Below are positions 11,210 to 24,255 of a stretch of 64,000 nucleotides of DNA, one piece after another; within the stretch, counting starts at the first letter, position 1, and every line of letters starts with the position of its first letter. The notes below the pieces were generated by a model. It ran no database searches. It was not told the origin of the DNA and saw only the letters and a list, made by a program, of their open reading frames with translations. The position numbers and the translations under genes are program-made. The DNA lies in NCBI GenBank assembly GCA_914767715.1, contig OU612065.1, positions 37,138,001-37,202,000 of the forward strand, read 5' to 3'. Origin of the DNA: Membranipora membranacea. Lineage: Eukaryota > Bryozoa > Gymnolaemata > Cheilostomatida > Membraniporidae.

Positions 11210-12800
11210 CCCACATCCTTTATTTGGGGTGAAACATATTAATTACTCACAGTTTTCTAGGCTGTTTCAGTCACCAGTTTCAATCGTCATGTCCCAGATA
11301 AGTTCAAATCCTATGTTGACACTATGCCCGTCACACCTTCAACAATTGCCGTAAAATCAGGATCATTTGATAACGAGTCACTGGGTTAAGGTTGCGCCGA
11401 CAGTGTTGGCAGACTTAAAAAATCAAAAATAGAAAAGATGTGAGGTTCATAATCAGTCCAGTATTTATGGATGAGTTATCAACACCACGATGTTTAGTAA
11501 GAGGAAGCAAAAGTAAACATAATATGAGGGTTTTAACCGGGCCGACGAGAGACACTGTGATTACCAGTTAAGCGCTATGGTTTAAGATCACCTTAACTCT
11601 GACCCTCAAATCATGCCAGCTCAACAGGTCAGCATATGGATCTGAGAGCAAATATTAATAATTGGCAGCTGATCTAGAATATTACGCTATCGAAGACAGT
11701 ACTCCACAGTAGTACAACAGGGGTTAAATGAATAGCTTGAGTGACAGTACATGACAGTACATTTATATCAACAAAAGTGAAAAAGTCCATGCAAAGATGG
11801 TCATGTCCTGTATATGACCATCTCTGCATGGACTTTTTCACTTTGGTTGATAAAAATGATAAGAGATTACCAGTGACAGTTTAACAGTAGGCCTAAAACT
11901 GACTCCCCTAGGACAGTATCTTATATTGGTGGGTGAGATTTATTTTGGATAGCAGTGAATGTGATTGTGTAGCTCTTTATTTAGTTTTTACTATCACAAC
12001 AAGACTCACTCAAAGACCATCAAGAGGCATGAGACGGTCTGAGAAAAAAGTACTCCTTGGTCTGGCAAGTCATTCAAGCTGGTTAGCAATAGAATAGTAA
12101 GGTAGGTGATAGTGTTGAATGATTGTGCCAATACGTTTGCTCACCAGAACTAATGGCCAGTTATTTTTTAGACTAATGCCAATGGCCAGTAGTAGTTTGT
12201 TAGTAGTAGCCAAGCCTAGGGAATAGTGCTATGTTGCTACATTGATTTGTGCAGTTGCTAGTTAAGATGTTATTCTTTCACTCACTTTTCACCTACTAGG
12301 AATAACTCATTTCCCATACACTCAACTGTCTGCAGATGCTTATGAGTTGGAATAAATTTCTTTTCTCAGAATATTTTACTTCCAAATTCTTCTTCACAAC
12401 AAATAAATGCAAAAAACGGACTCGCTATAATCGTCCCAAGGTTCCACTTCAACTTTTTGAAATGAAAGAGCCTCCTACCTCCTTAAATAAAATTACTAAT
12501 TTTGGAATTAGGGCTATGACAGAGCGGAAAAGTTTGAATAAGTCTGAAATTGATAAACAGTCATCTTCTTAATGCAATTTTATCCTGTTATTGCCTGCCT
12601 GATATTCACATCACAAGTAAAAGAAGTAAAGATAATTATCTACAAAGTAGCAATACCAAAGGACTGCTGAATATATCCTCATTAACATGCAAGAAGAAGA
12701 AAACATTTCAATAATAATGATGAATATTAATATTATAAATAGATAAGATACTAGATAGATGCATCTAGAGGATGACTACTAGTCTAGTAGTACTATCAAC
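11210..12800. other. No gene recognised apart from the hairpin at 11766
   Basis: A 78-codon frame at 12336-12572 is lysine- and serine-rich but has no splice context or family resemblance. The rest is AT-rich intergenic sequence. Confidence 0.35.
11766..11852. mobile_element. Near-perfect hairpin, 39-bp arms
   Basis: Arms 11766-11804 and 11814-11852 are inverted (TATCAACAAAAGTGAAAAAG ... CTTTTTCACTTTGGTTGATA) with only a few mismatches and a 9-base loop. It is probably a tiny foldback MITE. A short direct repeat (gacagtacat) precedes it. Confidence 0.6.
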
Positions 12801-12803
12801 AAC

Positions 12804-15774
12804 ATGGATGGATTGAAGATGGGAAGAACCAATAAATTACTGGAACTGGCAGTACTTCTTGATGTGACCAGCACTTCCAAGGGTAAGTCCTGTTATAAAA
12901 TGGTTAGAATTGATTAAAAACAGTAGGCCTAGGTCACTTCTAGGTGCTCCACTCACTGATTAGGCCTAGCTAGTACTTATCATGTATTAAGCTGTGTCAG
13001 GGTTAAACTTCCTTTTTGAACCTACCTTTGATCTCTCTCTCTGCGTATAGGCTTGACCAGTCTGCTTTCATCCTTTCATAAGCGTGAGTAAGAGTAAGCG
13101 CTGTTATACTATCTATCAGTGTGAGGCCCAAGCCTACTCAGAGAAAGTAAAATCAGAGAGTTTTTTCGGCTTGTCTTTTCACAGCCAACATCTTTATTTT
13201 AGATTAGCTTGAATATGCAATCAACTGTCTGTAAGACCACAATATGTGAAAAGCAGTTGCTGCACCTCCTTCTTGAAAGGCTGGAAGCTAATTATCCCAT
13301 TGGTTTTTTGGTTGTTGGTTGATTGTGAAACATTACGCATGCATGAATCATGTTTTCTCAAGATTTAAAAATTGCTTCCAGAGTCTTCTAGCTTGGATCA
13401 GATCTTAGAGGGAAATGAGAAAAGTATGATAAGCTAGATATAGGCCTACATACTTTCCTCTCAACAACATTCATTGCCATTCTCATGTTTGAATTCATTA
13501 TGGTAATTCGGCTAACATAATAAGTTTTTTTCTGCTTTTAGTTGGCAAGGAACCTAGCTATCCCTGATAATGTCTCTCATGATATGGCTGTCACCATGAT
13601 TGGAGCAGCATGTGGATTGTTGACAACCCTGTCCTTGAGTGGAGAACTGACGGCCTCAAAGTCGTTATCACTAGCCCTAAGGAGGTGACTATTATTGTTA
13701 TGGACTTGGTCCTGCTATTCATTCTATCACATTGTAAAGTAACATAGCTTCACTATTATTTGCCAGTCGGATACATTTGAATTATTGGTCCTGATCAGCT
13801 ATTTGATTTTCCCTCTTTACCTCCTAATAGTGATCTTCAAACTAAATGGGTCTAAGACCTTGGCTTTCCATGTCCAGTCTTAGTGTCAACACCACAGTAT
13901 TGCTGTTTGGTCCCTTGCATTAGTCACTTAATGAATATAAAAACGTCTTGATCACTGCTGTAGCTTGGCCAATGAAGCCAGCTAGCCATAGTCTACTAAG
14001 CATTGATGTCTTTCCGTGTCCAGGCTTAGTGATGCTACCTCAGTGTTGGGGTTTGGTCCATTGAGCAAATTACTTCACGGATAAAAAAGAGTTTCAATCG
14101 TCACTACAGTTTGACTGATGAGACCAGCTTATCTTTAACATTGATGCCAATCCATATCCAGTCTTATTGTTCCCATATCAGCGTTTGCATTTGGTCTCAT
14201 ATGCAAATTATTCTTTTCATGGATAAAAAACATCTCATTCTCAGTTCAATTTCAAACAATGAGACCAGCTTCATAGCGTTGACTACAAAACACTGTTTTT
14301 AGCGTTATCTCCTGAGCGTGGCAATTTTTGTAATGTAAATGTACTGCATTATGGATGATTGGAAATGATTGGCTTAAATGTAAAGTGTCTTTATCGAATC
14401 AGTTTTATGCGTATAAGACAACATGTATTGTGAAACTAGAGTTCCACCTTTTTTTGCAGTTTTGGCTGGAATCGGAACGCTTGGAAGGGAAGCACACTGC
14501 CGAGGGAGACAAGATCAGATCACTCAGCTGATAAATCAGATGACAGGGAAAGGTTAGCATCTATGTTAACTATGTACATTATAGTAAAATATGATACGTG
14601 GCAAATCCTAATAATTGAGCGTCTAAAAACAGTGGCACTAGATGCAACTAAAAAGAATTGGGTGCTTTTCTTGTCTATTAAATTTCTCTGGACCTAACCA
14701 TTTTCAATTTTCTGTTTGGTTTTAAGTAATCAATATGTATGAGTGTATGTTATGACCGTGACTACTACGTTTGGTGCGCTACAGTCATTGAGCACACTGA
14801 TCACGTGATATACTATTGCATGTATATCTCTGATCAATAGAGGGCAAATTCACTTAGTAGTAGTACTATCACAAGAAATTTGGTGTGACGACCCGTGTTC
14901 AATTTTATTAATAAGTGCTGGGTACATGTAGCAGTACCCAACATGTTAGGTTCTGCTACATTTTAGTTACTGCTACTAAATTGACTCTGACGATCAGAGA
15001 TACACATGTTAATAGTGTAATCGATGTCAGTGGGCTCATTGAGTGCATCAGGTTTAGGCTCTGTGCTAAGCTATCGTTTGTGATGTACAATTCAAAACGA
15101 TTGTGAGTTGTATATCCCTCAAGAATGGTTTATTATAATAGTGTGTTGTTTTGCCGGCCAGGACTAATAATACCGGAGGTCGACTGTGTGGTTGCACTCC
15201 CCACATGCAGTAGAAAGATCCCCCTCTGCCTTCAATAAAAAGAGTAGCCGGTATTCAGGCGGGTAAGGGTATAGGGTGTGGCTTGAGTACCATGGGTTCC
15301 TGTACCTGTACTCTAGAGGGGCAACCCTCTCCGCAATAACGACTTAAACTTAATATCCATGTCATGATAGCATGATTCTGACAGGGCTTTACTTATGTTG
15401 TAGAATGTAGATCCTTCAGACATCATTAGAGCAGTGATGAAAAGAATGCGAGTCAACAAAGTGGATGGTGCCCTCAAGCAGATAATGGTTTTGAAGGACC
15501 CTCTAACCGCCGCCAACAACACAGGAGGGGTTATTGCAGTTCACCACGAGGGCAAGATTTCTATCTGTGTGCATGGTGGTTTTTCTCTAGAAATAGGTAG
15601 TGTGTGTGAGGTACTTAGTATCTTCCCCCTCATGCATTATATTCTGCACATAGAGATGATATGTTCAACCTTCGTGAAATTTCTCGCCCAGGTTATGGGT
15701 GTTAAGGGCGAGGACGGAAAGTCCTACAAACTCAGTAAAACTCAGCACGAGCTGATTAGCAAATATACACGCTG
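12804..15774 (+). CDS. Candidate multi-exon gene of unknown function (splicing not fully resolved)
   Basis: Several exon-like segments occur in order: 12804-~12882 (starts MDGLKMGRTNKLLELAVLLD, then GTAAGT), ~13552-13685 (contains MAVTMIGAACGLLTTLSLSG, then GTGACT), ~14461-14554 (after TTTTTTTGCAG), ~15402-15611 (DIIRAVMKRMRVNKVDGALK, then TGGVIAVHHEGKISICVHGG) and ~15693-15774 (GVKGEDGKSYKLSKTQHELI, ending TGA). The last two join in phase 0 with the donor at GAG|GTACTT. I could not make all five join in one open frame, so an exon may be missing or the locus may be decayed. No family is recognised; the NTGGV segment only vaguely recalls roadblock-type folds. An AATAAA lies near 16055. No function is proposed. 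Confidence 0.3.
13855..14285. repeat. Decayed tandem repeat, ~137-bp period, about 3 units
   Basis: Units beginning near 13869, 14004 and 14142 share 'ttgatgtctttccatgtccag', a 'tttggtcccat' block and 'atggataaaaaa'. They sit between two candidate exons and are not coding. Confidence 0.6.
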
Positions 15775-17586
15775 AGTTTTGTGTAGATTATTTCTCATCT
15801 CTTAACATTGTCTGACATTATATTCATTTAACCTGTTCTCTTTTCCCACCTGATTGCCCTTTTGCATACTTAATTAAGTGTTTTCATCTTATTATCATTT
15901 TGCTTACTTATATGCACTTTTTTATCTTGTTCTGTCATATTTCATTACTTGTAACTCTCATTTTTTATATTACTCTTATTACAATTTCACTTTTCTCGTA
16001 AATCACATGCATGTACCACTCCTAAGCTCTTTTTCAACTCAGTTGTGATTAGAAATAAAAAAATAAGAAAATATTTAGCTCTATTTCTTGATCGGACGTA
16101 TCATTGAAGTTTCGGTGTTATAAGTGAGACTGATATTTTGAAAACAATCAATTTGAATCATCATAAATTGGCAAAGTAACGCTACCAAGATCAGTATGAT
16201 CATCTTTGAAGCCTCACTCTCGTTACTGTAACAACTATTTAACGATATCATAGCATTAGCATTATTTGAATGAATAGGCCTGCAAACCATTTGTTATCGT
16301 TACATTGATACAAATGCTAGATCCTTTTGATCAGTTTATGACCCTGAATTGATCATATTTTGACGACTTCTTAGTTCCCCTATTTAACAACTGCCTATAG
16401 TTAGAATTCGATCAAATTAACGAATGTATTTTCCTGTGTGTACATTAGCTTAACAGTTCTATCCGAGCAGGCAAATACCATGCTGTACTTACACCTGATA
16501 CTGACATCATGGTCATTAATGGTAATTATAGTCCATTGCTTCTTGGCCTATTGGCTAAGATCAAAGTGTCACTGCCAATGGCCGATTAGTGCCAGTTCAG
16601 TTTTGTCAACTTGCTGCACACCCTCGTTCAGGAGGGCTTCTATGGCCTCACATCTAGGATGCATTCTAGTTTTCTAGGATGTATCACATTCTCATTATGA
16701 GGATAAAGGGCACCTTGCGTCCCTCTTAAGGGGCAGCCCAATCTTCTGTATCTTACTAAACAGCAAGATTATACTCCATTGCTTTCCCTTTAATTCTTGT
16801 CATTTGACCACTCTGGTCACCAGATGATTTTCGATAAAGAATATGTCTCACTTAGGGGTTCTCTTGTGACCTATAGCCTCTGATCGCCTCCCGTTTTTGG
16901 CCATCAAGAAGCATTTTCCCTTTGCAAACAACACAACATAAAGTAGTTTAGCTGTTCTATCCCAGCAATAGATCAGAAGCAGCCTAGCTGTAACTGCTTT
17001 ATAAAATAATGGCACGGACAATTTTTGATGGCAGGAAACTGATCGCATATTATACTTCATTGATGTTTCTACTGTAAAATTCACCGGGTGTACCCAGTTG
17101 TAGTGGTCATATTTAGAAATTAAAAGGTGTTTTGTTTTTGCATTATATGTGTGGGAACATAACTGCTATTCTGTGTAATCTTACTCATCTAATCTTCAGG
17201 GAATTCCAGGTTGAAACTGCATTGTGGGGATTTTGCTGACTTGCCAATTTATTTACCAAGTAAACTTGCAGAAGTCTGCTCGTGTTAGATCAGGACAAGT
17301 TTAAAATTTTCGATAAGTATAATGTCAGATCTTTATGAGGTTAGTATGATACTGCCTTGTGGCAGCATATCCGCAATATTTCTCAAAATTGCATATAATA
17401 AGTGAAATGTTAAGAATTCAATAAAAGGTGTCTAGGGTGGTGAAACGTGCTGAATCCAAAATTAAGGGTGTACCCAGTTGTAGCGATCATGTCAGCAGCA
17501 AAAATTGAGAGTTTAAATAAAAGGTGTTTCAAGGGTATAATGTGAGGAACGGAATTGGTACTATCCTATACTAAAGTATATGCAGT

Positions 17587-17638
17587 GTACATAGACTTAC
17601 TAATAATGATTATTATTAGTAGGTCTATGGCCGTGTAC
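17587..17638. repeat. Short palindrome
   Basis: The sequence gtacatagacttactaat is mirrored by attagtaggtctatg...gtac around a small AT-rich centre, inside the composite element. Confidence 0.5.
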
Positions 17639-18458
17639 TATTAGTATGTTTAGTTGTTCTTTAACCGTCCAACTTTTAAATTTGGTTCTAACTATGGTTC
17701 TAGTAATGGTTTTAAATCCTGCACTCCGGACACTTCTAAATGTCACTTTATTGTTGTGTAATTTATTTGTAGTTCTAATTTGGAGTTACCACCTCTTTCA
17801 TGCACTTAAGAAAGACAAGATCGCTCAAATCTATTAAAACGTGGTTCCAATTGGTAATACTAGCACTCTGGTGAGTACGAGGTATTAAACTTATTAATTT
17901 CTAGTGATGAACAGCTGGTTCCCACTACTCCACAAAGCAATTTACTAAGGGGTTGTTATTGAGCCTGACCTCTCTCTTCTTAGCTTCACTAGAAGTTGCC
18001 TTCAAGTAGTTTAAGAAAGGTTCCTGCCGATAACCTGCTAAGACCCCTGTCTTGTTCTAACAGTAAAACTCTTGATGAGTTTTGAGACAATGCTCTTACA
18101 CCACAAAGTCAATATTATCCTTAGATGTTAGTACGACACAATCACTATTTATGAATGTGTTCAGGTACGTTTGATGTTTTTGTTATTCAACTTAGGTGAC
18201 TGATTTTAATTATGAGCACCTACTTGATCTCTGTATAGTGCCTGGAAGCCCAATCAGGTAATCAAGGCGGTGTATCAGTATCACAGGCCTCTTAGCCAAG
18301 TTAAATTAGCTAAATACTCCAACCCAATTTCTAGTGAAGGAAAGAGGTATCAGTCTGTGGTCACTCTAAAATTGATGTTCAATTTCTATATTCAATGTTG
18401 AATTAATGTTTCACAGATTAGAAGTATCTTATCTTAAATCGGTAGCGTCCTACGAATC

Positions 18459-18538
18459 CGCGACAACTTGGCCCGAGCCAAACTTGGCCCGAGCCAAACT
18501 TTTCCCGAGCCAAGTTTGGCTCGGGCCAAGTTGTCGCG
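18459..18538. repeat. Perfect 30-bp GC-rich inverted repeat
   Basis: Arms 18459-18488 and 18509-18538 (CGCGACAACTTGGCCCGAGC ... reverse) are perfectly complementary around a ~20-base spacer. The left arm and spacer also repeat 'ttggcccgagccaaac' directly. It sits inside the composite element next to a half copy of the TAGATCAAG MITE (18589-18619). Confidence 0.7.
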
Positions 18539-20051
18539 CTTCCGCGTCCTACTTATCGCGGCGTGACCAGTGGATCGGGAGCCACTCAGAATGCAGGCAA
18601 ATTGACCAAACTTGGTCTAGTGTACCCAGTCGTAGCAATCATGTCAGCGGAAGATCGGCAGCGCGGCAGCATATCGCAATTTTTCTCAAAATCGCTAATA
18701 ATAAGTGAAATGTTACGAGTTTTAAACAAGGGTATATCTAGGATAGAACAACATGCTGAATCAAAAACTGAGAGTGTACCCGGTTGTAGCAATCATGTCA
18801 GTGGCAGCGCGGCAGCATACCTGCAATTTTCTTCACAATCGGTTAGGTAAGTGCAAAGTTAAGTGATTAATATGGTCAGCAGGAAACACGGCTAAATGTA
18901 TGATTTTAACAAGATATTCTATCACATCATTTTAAAAGGTGGTCAGCGACAGCATTACATCTCAACGAGAACAAGACAAAAAGCAGCCTAGACGTAAGAC
19001 TGCTCAACACATGATAGCGTGAGACAAATTTGATGTAGGAAAATAGTGTGTACCCAGTTGAAGAGGTCAGCCGCAGCACTACTGCATATCCCAAATATTC
19101 ACACTATCGATATGTGATTAGTGGGAAGTCAAGAGTTTGATGCTGTTGGCACAAGTCAAGACTATAGTCCTGGGTTCTATAGATGTGTTCGTTATATCAT
19201 TGCATGAGGTGGTTGGGGAGAGTCAGCGATACCGCATATCCCCATATCATGGCATTAGCATGTTAGGAAAGTATGCGAAGCTGGCATATCTAAGTTTTTC
19301 AGACTCTGACAGTTGGTATTCTTTCTGAAAAGTAAGGCACTCATTGAACTCTTTGCTCATGTGTTATGCAAAAGATATCCAGCCGAAAAATGACATAAGA
19401 GGCAATTGAAACATCAAAAATGTTGTTTGCAATTGCCCCAAGACAGTGGCCTTAAGACCATACAATATCATACTAGTCCCATAAGAAGTTTGACATAATT
19501 CAATTGAAATTTTTCAATTTGTGCTGGTCTGATATGAGCATACTTCTCTAGAAGTTGACTTCGTGAATTAATTGCCATGTCAACAAAATCCCACAATGCA
19601 ATTTCAACCTGGAATTCCCTGATGATTAGATTAGTTAGATTACACAGAATAGGAGTTATTTCCCAACACATATAATGCCAAAACAAACACCTTATAATTT
19701 CTAAATATGACCACTACAACTGGGTACACCCGGTGAATTTTACAGAACACACACCAATGAAGTATAAAACGTGATCAGTATCCTGCCCTCAAATATTGTC
19801 CGTGCCATAACAACTTATGTTATAGGTGTTTCTGGCCTACAAGGAGTTAAAGACTCTTTAACTCCTTGATCTCAGCAAGCCAACAAACACCATGTTGAAA
19901 TTTACACTGTTAATCTTGTACTGTTATACAAAATGCAAACACTGATGACCGCTGTTTACTCAATCCTGAGTGTGCCATCTAAACAAGAAAGGTCAGAGAG
20001 TTTTTGAGTTTGAGGGGAAAAACAAGCCAATACGTTGGCTTTGATATGATT

Positions 20052-20155
20052 GGCTGTCCCTATCCTGGTCTCGGTTCCCGCCCTGCCCCGGTCCCTTTCC
20101 CTTTCCCTGTCCCGTCCCGGTGCCGGTTCCTACCCCTGTCCCTATCCCTGTCCTT
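20052..20155. repeat. CCCTGTCC-type low-complexity tract
   Basis: Pyrimidine-rich degenerate hexamer/octamer repeats (ccctatcc, ccctttcc, cccgtccc). Not coding. Confidence 0.7.
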
Positions 20156-20624
20156 GTTATAAAATTTAGCTTTTGATGTCCGTTGATTTCTCATCTGTGT
20201 CCTTGGCCTCTGGTCATGGGGTGAAAAATATGACCAACTTGGGGGTTAATTTGAGACTTGCTGTTTGCTAAGAAACAGAATATTGGGCTGCCCCTAAAGA
20301 GGGACGCAAGGTGCCCCAATCCTCATACTGAGAATGTGATACATTCTAGAAAACTAGAATGCATCCTAGAGGAGAGGCCATAGAGGACCTCCTAATCATA
20401 AGTGTGCAGCAAGCTGCCTAAACTGAACTGGCACTAATCGGCCATTGGCAGTGACACTTTGATCTTAGCCAATAGGCCGAGAAGTGATCTTTGACCTGCA
20501 GTCTCTGATTTCTGTCAAATTTGTTTCTAATGCATGGCCATGAGAGAATATGTTCCCTCAACAATGGAGTTTGCAGTTCTAACCCTCACTAAATTTGATG
20601 AAACATATGTGGTGGCAAAGTGCT

Positions 20625-20695
20625 GTATCACTTGGAAGTGCGTGTATTATGACAACATGTCATGTTATCATAATATACGCACTTCCCAGTGATAC
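20625..20695. mobile_element. Hairpin with 35-bp arms and one-base loop
   Basis: GTATCACTTGGAAGTGCGTG (20625 on) is mirrored by CACTTCCCAGTGATAC, ending at 20695. The arms are almost perfectly complementary across 35 bp. A fragment of the same arm (ATAATATACGCACTTC) recurs near 26815, showing that it is a dispersed repeat. Confidence 0.6.
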
Positions 20696-20899
20696 ACACC
20701 CCCACAGCGAGGACGCCAACCTCCCACGCAAAGCAGAAGGAGCCGCCCCCTCCTCCCCCAGTTGGTGTGAATTCCACAGGTAAACACCTGTGGTTAACAT
20801 TGACCTCTCCCCTCTACAGTTGTTGGCTCTCTTTGGGGCAAATTTTTCCTTCGACCTAGTGGCTGTTATGGCAGGGGTTTGAATTTCTAACTCCCCATT

Positions 20900-23080
20900 A
20901 AGGCGAGTATTATTAAAATGTTACAAATAGCGATATTTAAAAAGCATTTCGATGGGCATACTTTGATACTAAGAGAAGAAAGAGGTCACATGACCACGTG
21001 GGCGGATTTTGAGTATGACACAAAGAGCTCATTTTTGAAGTAAATAGATTTGATTAAGATGCCAATTTGCGGCATGACCATAAAATTCAATACCATAAAT
21101 TAAATGTGGATAAAAGAATGTGTAATACAAATTGATCATCGTAGGAATATCGAAATATGGTCGTACACTACGCATTAAAAATAGGATGTAGTTCAATTTC
21201 CGACAAACTTCTAAAATATGGGTTTTAAAAATAATGCTCTCATCAAGGTGAATGCTGAGAAATTTGGTGCTATTTTTTGTCTCTAAAACCAAGTTTAATT
21301 TGGTACTGTTCAGGATCTACAATTTGCTTATTTTGGGATTTAAAAATTACTTGAAATGTTTTTGTGTAGTTTAAAATCAATTTATTACTCAAGCACCATT
21401 GTTCAATTTAATGAACATTTGATTTTAAAATTTCGGGATCATTGGAAAATATATTTGTGTCGTCGGCAAAGAGAGTATATTTAAACATTGGCGCAGATAT
21501 TACCAAATCATTGATAAATATTAAAAATAAAATTGGACCTAATACAGATCCCTGAGGAACTCCTATATCGACCTTTTTCATTGTACTGGAATGATCGTTG
21601 ATTTTGACAAATTGTTTTCTGTTTTCTAAATAAGATTTCAACAAGTCACATGCATCATTTGTAAAATTATAAAAAGGCAATTTTTTGATTAAAATATCAT
21701 GGTTGATGGTAGCAAAAGCCTTGCTGAAGTCTACAAATATTCCTTGTGTAATTTTACTGTCGTACAGGTGTTCTTTTAGTCTAGATATAGCAGAAGTAGT
21801 GTTCCGTTTTTCACGGAATCCAAACTGGCTGTCAATTAAAATATTAGAATTTTCCAAATAAATGCGGAGTTGGATAGCTAATAATTTTTCCGCAATTTTG
21901 GATATTGCAGTTAATATTGATATCGGCCGATAGTTGTTACAGTCAAATTTATCACCTTTTTTATGCAGTGGTCGAACTCTGGCAATTTTTTGGCTATCTG
22001 GAAATTTTGAGGTTCGAACAATAAGATTGATCATGTGGGTCAAGATTGGGCTGATAGCATTTTTATTTTCTTTAATGATTTTCATGGAAATCCCATCGTA
22101 CCCAACTGCTTTTTTTGCAGAGGAATTATTTATTACACTCTCTGTAATGTCGTTTGTAATTTCTAAGAAGTCAAAATGGTTAATTCTGTCGTATTTTGAT
22201 AAGTATGATAACGGGTCAGCTCCACATTCAGGTAATTTAGCTGCCAAGCCAGAACCTACACTCGTAAAAAACTTGTTAAAACATTCAGCAATTTCATTTT
22301 CAGATGTGTACCTTTGTCCATTTGTTTCAATACAGCTTGGTGTTGAAGACTTGTCTGCTTTTCTGTTTAAAGCCGATTTACAAATGCCCATTTCTCATTT
22401 TGATTCGTTTATACATTTTCAAATTTTGTTTTGTAAAATTCTATTTTTGCATCTTTGATGATATTACATGTCAGATTTTTTATCTAAAATATTTTTGAAG
22501 AAGTTTACTGTTGAAAGGCTCATCCTTTAATTTCCAGGCAAGTTTTTCTCGCTGTTGAATCAATTTGAAGATTTTGAGCGTCATCCAAGGCTTTTTAAAA
22601 GTAAATTTTTTGCTTAGCTTTTTAGTTTTAGTTGTTGATGACTCAGCTACTAATTTCTGTAGAGTATTTGTAAAAATTTCAAAGGCATCATTTGGATTAC
22701 TGCTATTGAGCACTCTCTGCCATACTTCGGGGTCATTAACTTTCTTGTAAAGTGTGTTTGGATCAAGCTTAGTAATCAAAATTTGGTTTGCTTGGTTTGG
22801 CTTCCATGTGTTTGGAAAAGCAATGGAGCTAATCACTGGAAAATGGTCAGCTATCATGTCAGTTTTAACTGTACATGACAAAATTTCATTACTGCTGTTG
22901 TTGACCAGAGTATGATCTAAAATACTGTCTTTCGTGCGGCCGCACCGTGTTGGCGACTCAATAATATTAAAGTAGCCATTCATGCTCATAATTCTCATAT
23001 AGTCTAGGGTAAAGTTATCAGTTTCATCTGAAGGATTTAAGTCAAAATTAAGATCACCAACAACTATAGAGGGAGAGAAG
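20900..23080 (-). mobile_element. 5'-truncated CR1/L2-type LINE (non-LTR retrotransposon), decayed
   Basis: Three frames on the minus strand line up as one disrupted ORF. 22998-22480 holds the end of an APE-type endonuclease (VVGDLNFDL just upstream at about 23060; then SILDHTLVN and DMIADHFPVISSI). 22391-21408 holds the reverse transcriptase: IARVRPLHKKGDKFDCNNYR, IFVDFSKAFATINHDIL, then GVPQGSVLGPILFLIFINDL and the catalytic FADD. 21292-21029 holds the thumb (HIPxL-type region, YPHLIYGIEFYG). Frame changes separate the pieces. The 5' side ends near 23080, in the middle of the endonuclease. This architecture is typical of the CR1/L2/Daphne group. It cannot move by itself. Confidence 0.85.
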
Positions 23081-23084
23081 GCAG

Positions 23085-24255
23085 CAGCGCCTCCCAGTTC
23101 ACCAGGAAAGCTGCCGGCCCCACTGAAGGGGTGCGAAATTCATCATTAAGAGCTTGATCACACAGCACACAAAGCCTCAAGTTCAAATTTGAAACATAAT
23201 TCCTCATTATTCGGCCTCATTCCTCTTCAGTAGAGATGATTAAAATGGCAATATTGTACCTCCCAAGTATTGGACAAAATATTCAAGTGTCATTGTTTTT
23301 GTAATACCAGCAAATGGAGAATGATCACAAAATGATTATTTGGTTTCTTAACTTGCAAATTCTGTGAAAGCGTTTCAAGCATAAACAAATATTAATACAT
23401 GGTGACCACTAAGGTCTATATCCTCCATTTTAGAACTGACAATGTGTAGGTAAGTGGAGATATTATACAAATTTGCAGAGAAAAACGGGTGACAAATTTT
23501 TGATGCAACATTTAGTCGTGTAGTTTGGTTCAAGCCTGTATGTACCGTAAGTAGAGGTTACTTGTGAAGGAATGCCAGACCTGTACTCATCCAATTGAAA
23601 ATGACAAAAACTGTTGTAGAAAATTGAAGAAAGTGCTTCCAGTACTATATCTAAAGTGGCATGTCCCATCATCATTTTGATGGGTGTAAAAACATAGGAC
23701 ACCAAATCATCTGACCTCCTTTATATTCTTTAGACTTCAGCAGATTTTCAAACTTATAATTTATGGTCCTTTTTCTATTCATATGACAGAGAAGCGCTTG
23801 TTCTAGCACACAGTAAACACTTTTTTTCCACAGACCCAGACTAACATTTGTGTTATGTATATAATCAGTAGCTGGTGTCAATGACAACACAGACTCGGTT
23901 TGCTCAGTTAGAACAGCTAAGCTTCTCTATGATGTTACAGAAGGAAATGATATGGCTTGGTGATAAACTAGAGACAATTGGAGGCCATAAGTTTGAAGAA
24001 AAGCTGTAGATATTTGTATGTTATCTGCAATCATCTCTTGACCCTTGCTGTCAAAGCAATGGCGCACATGATGGGGATAAATATGAAAACAATAATATTA
24101 AAATAAACATTGATGACAGTGATGTCAATTCATTCATATGGCACATCAGTTATTATTTTAATAGAAAGAGCCAGTGAAATCATGAGTCTATCCAGTGCTT
24201 CATCAAAATAGAAATGTTATCCACTGATGCCACCTTGCACCCTGGCCAATGGGTC
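23085..24255. other. No gene recognised
   Basis: AT-rich intergenic sequence. Two ~75-codon minus-strand frames near 23463-23890 show no family resemblance and no splice-linked partners. Confidence 0.4.

Larger units (their letters stand above)
16548..20486. mobile_element. Large composite inverted-repeat (foldback-type) element, ~3.9 kb
   Basis: Two blocks on the left (about 16548-16765 and 17040-17265) reappear inverted and in mirrored order on the right (19545-19800 and 20262-20486). Shared tracts include 'cctattggctaagatcaaag' and 'aaattcaccgggtgtaccca'. Between the arms lie direct repeats beginning GTGTACCCAGTTGTAG (about 17086, 17466, 18621, 18776, 19048). The last ones are about 155 bp apart and share 'ggcagcatat.cgcaa' and 'aagtgaaatgtta'. 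No transposase ORF is visible, so it is non-autonomous or decayed. The block at about 16810-16940 belongs to the dispersed family also present at 24.6 and 25.2 kb. Confidence 0.55.

Noticed and set aside
12336-12572. 78-codon Lys/Ser-rich frame
   Set aside because: No acceptor/donor logic, no family resemblance, and composition compatible with AT-rich non-coding DNA.
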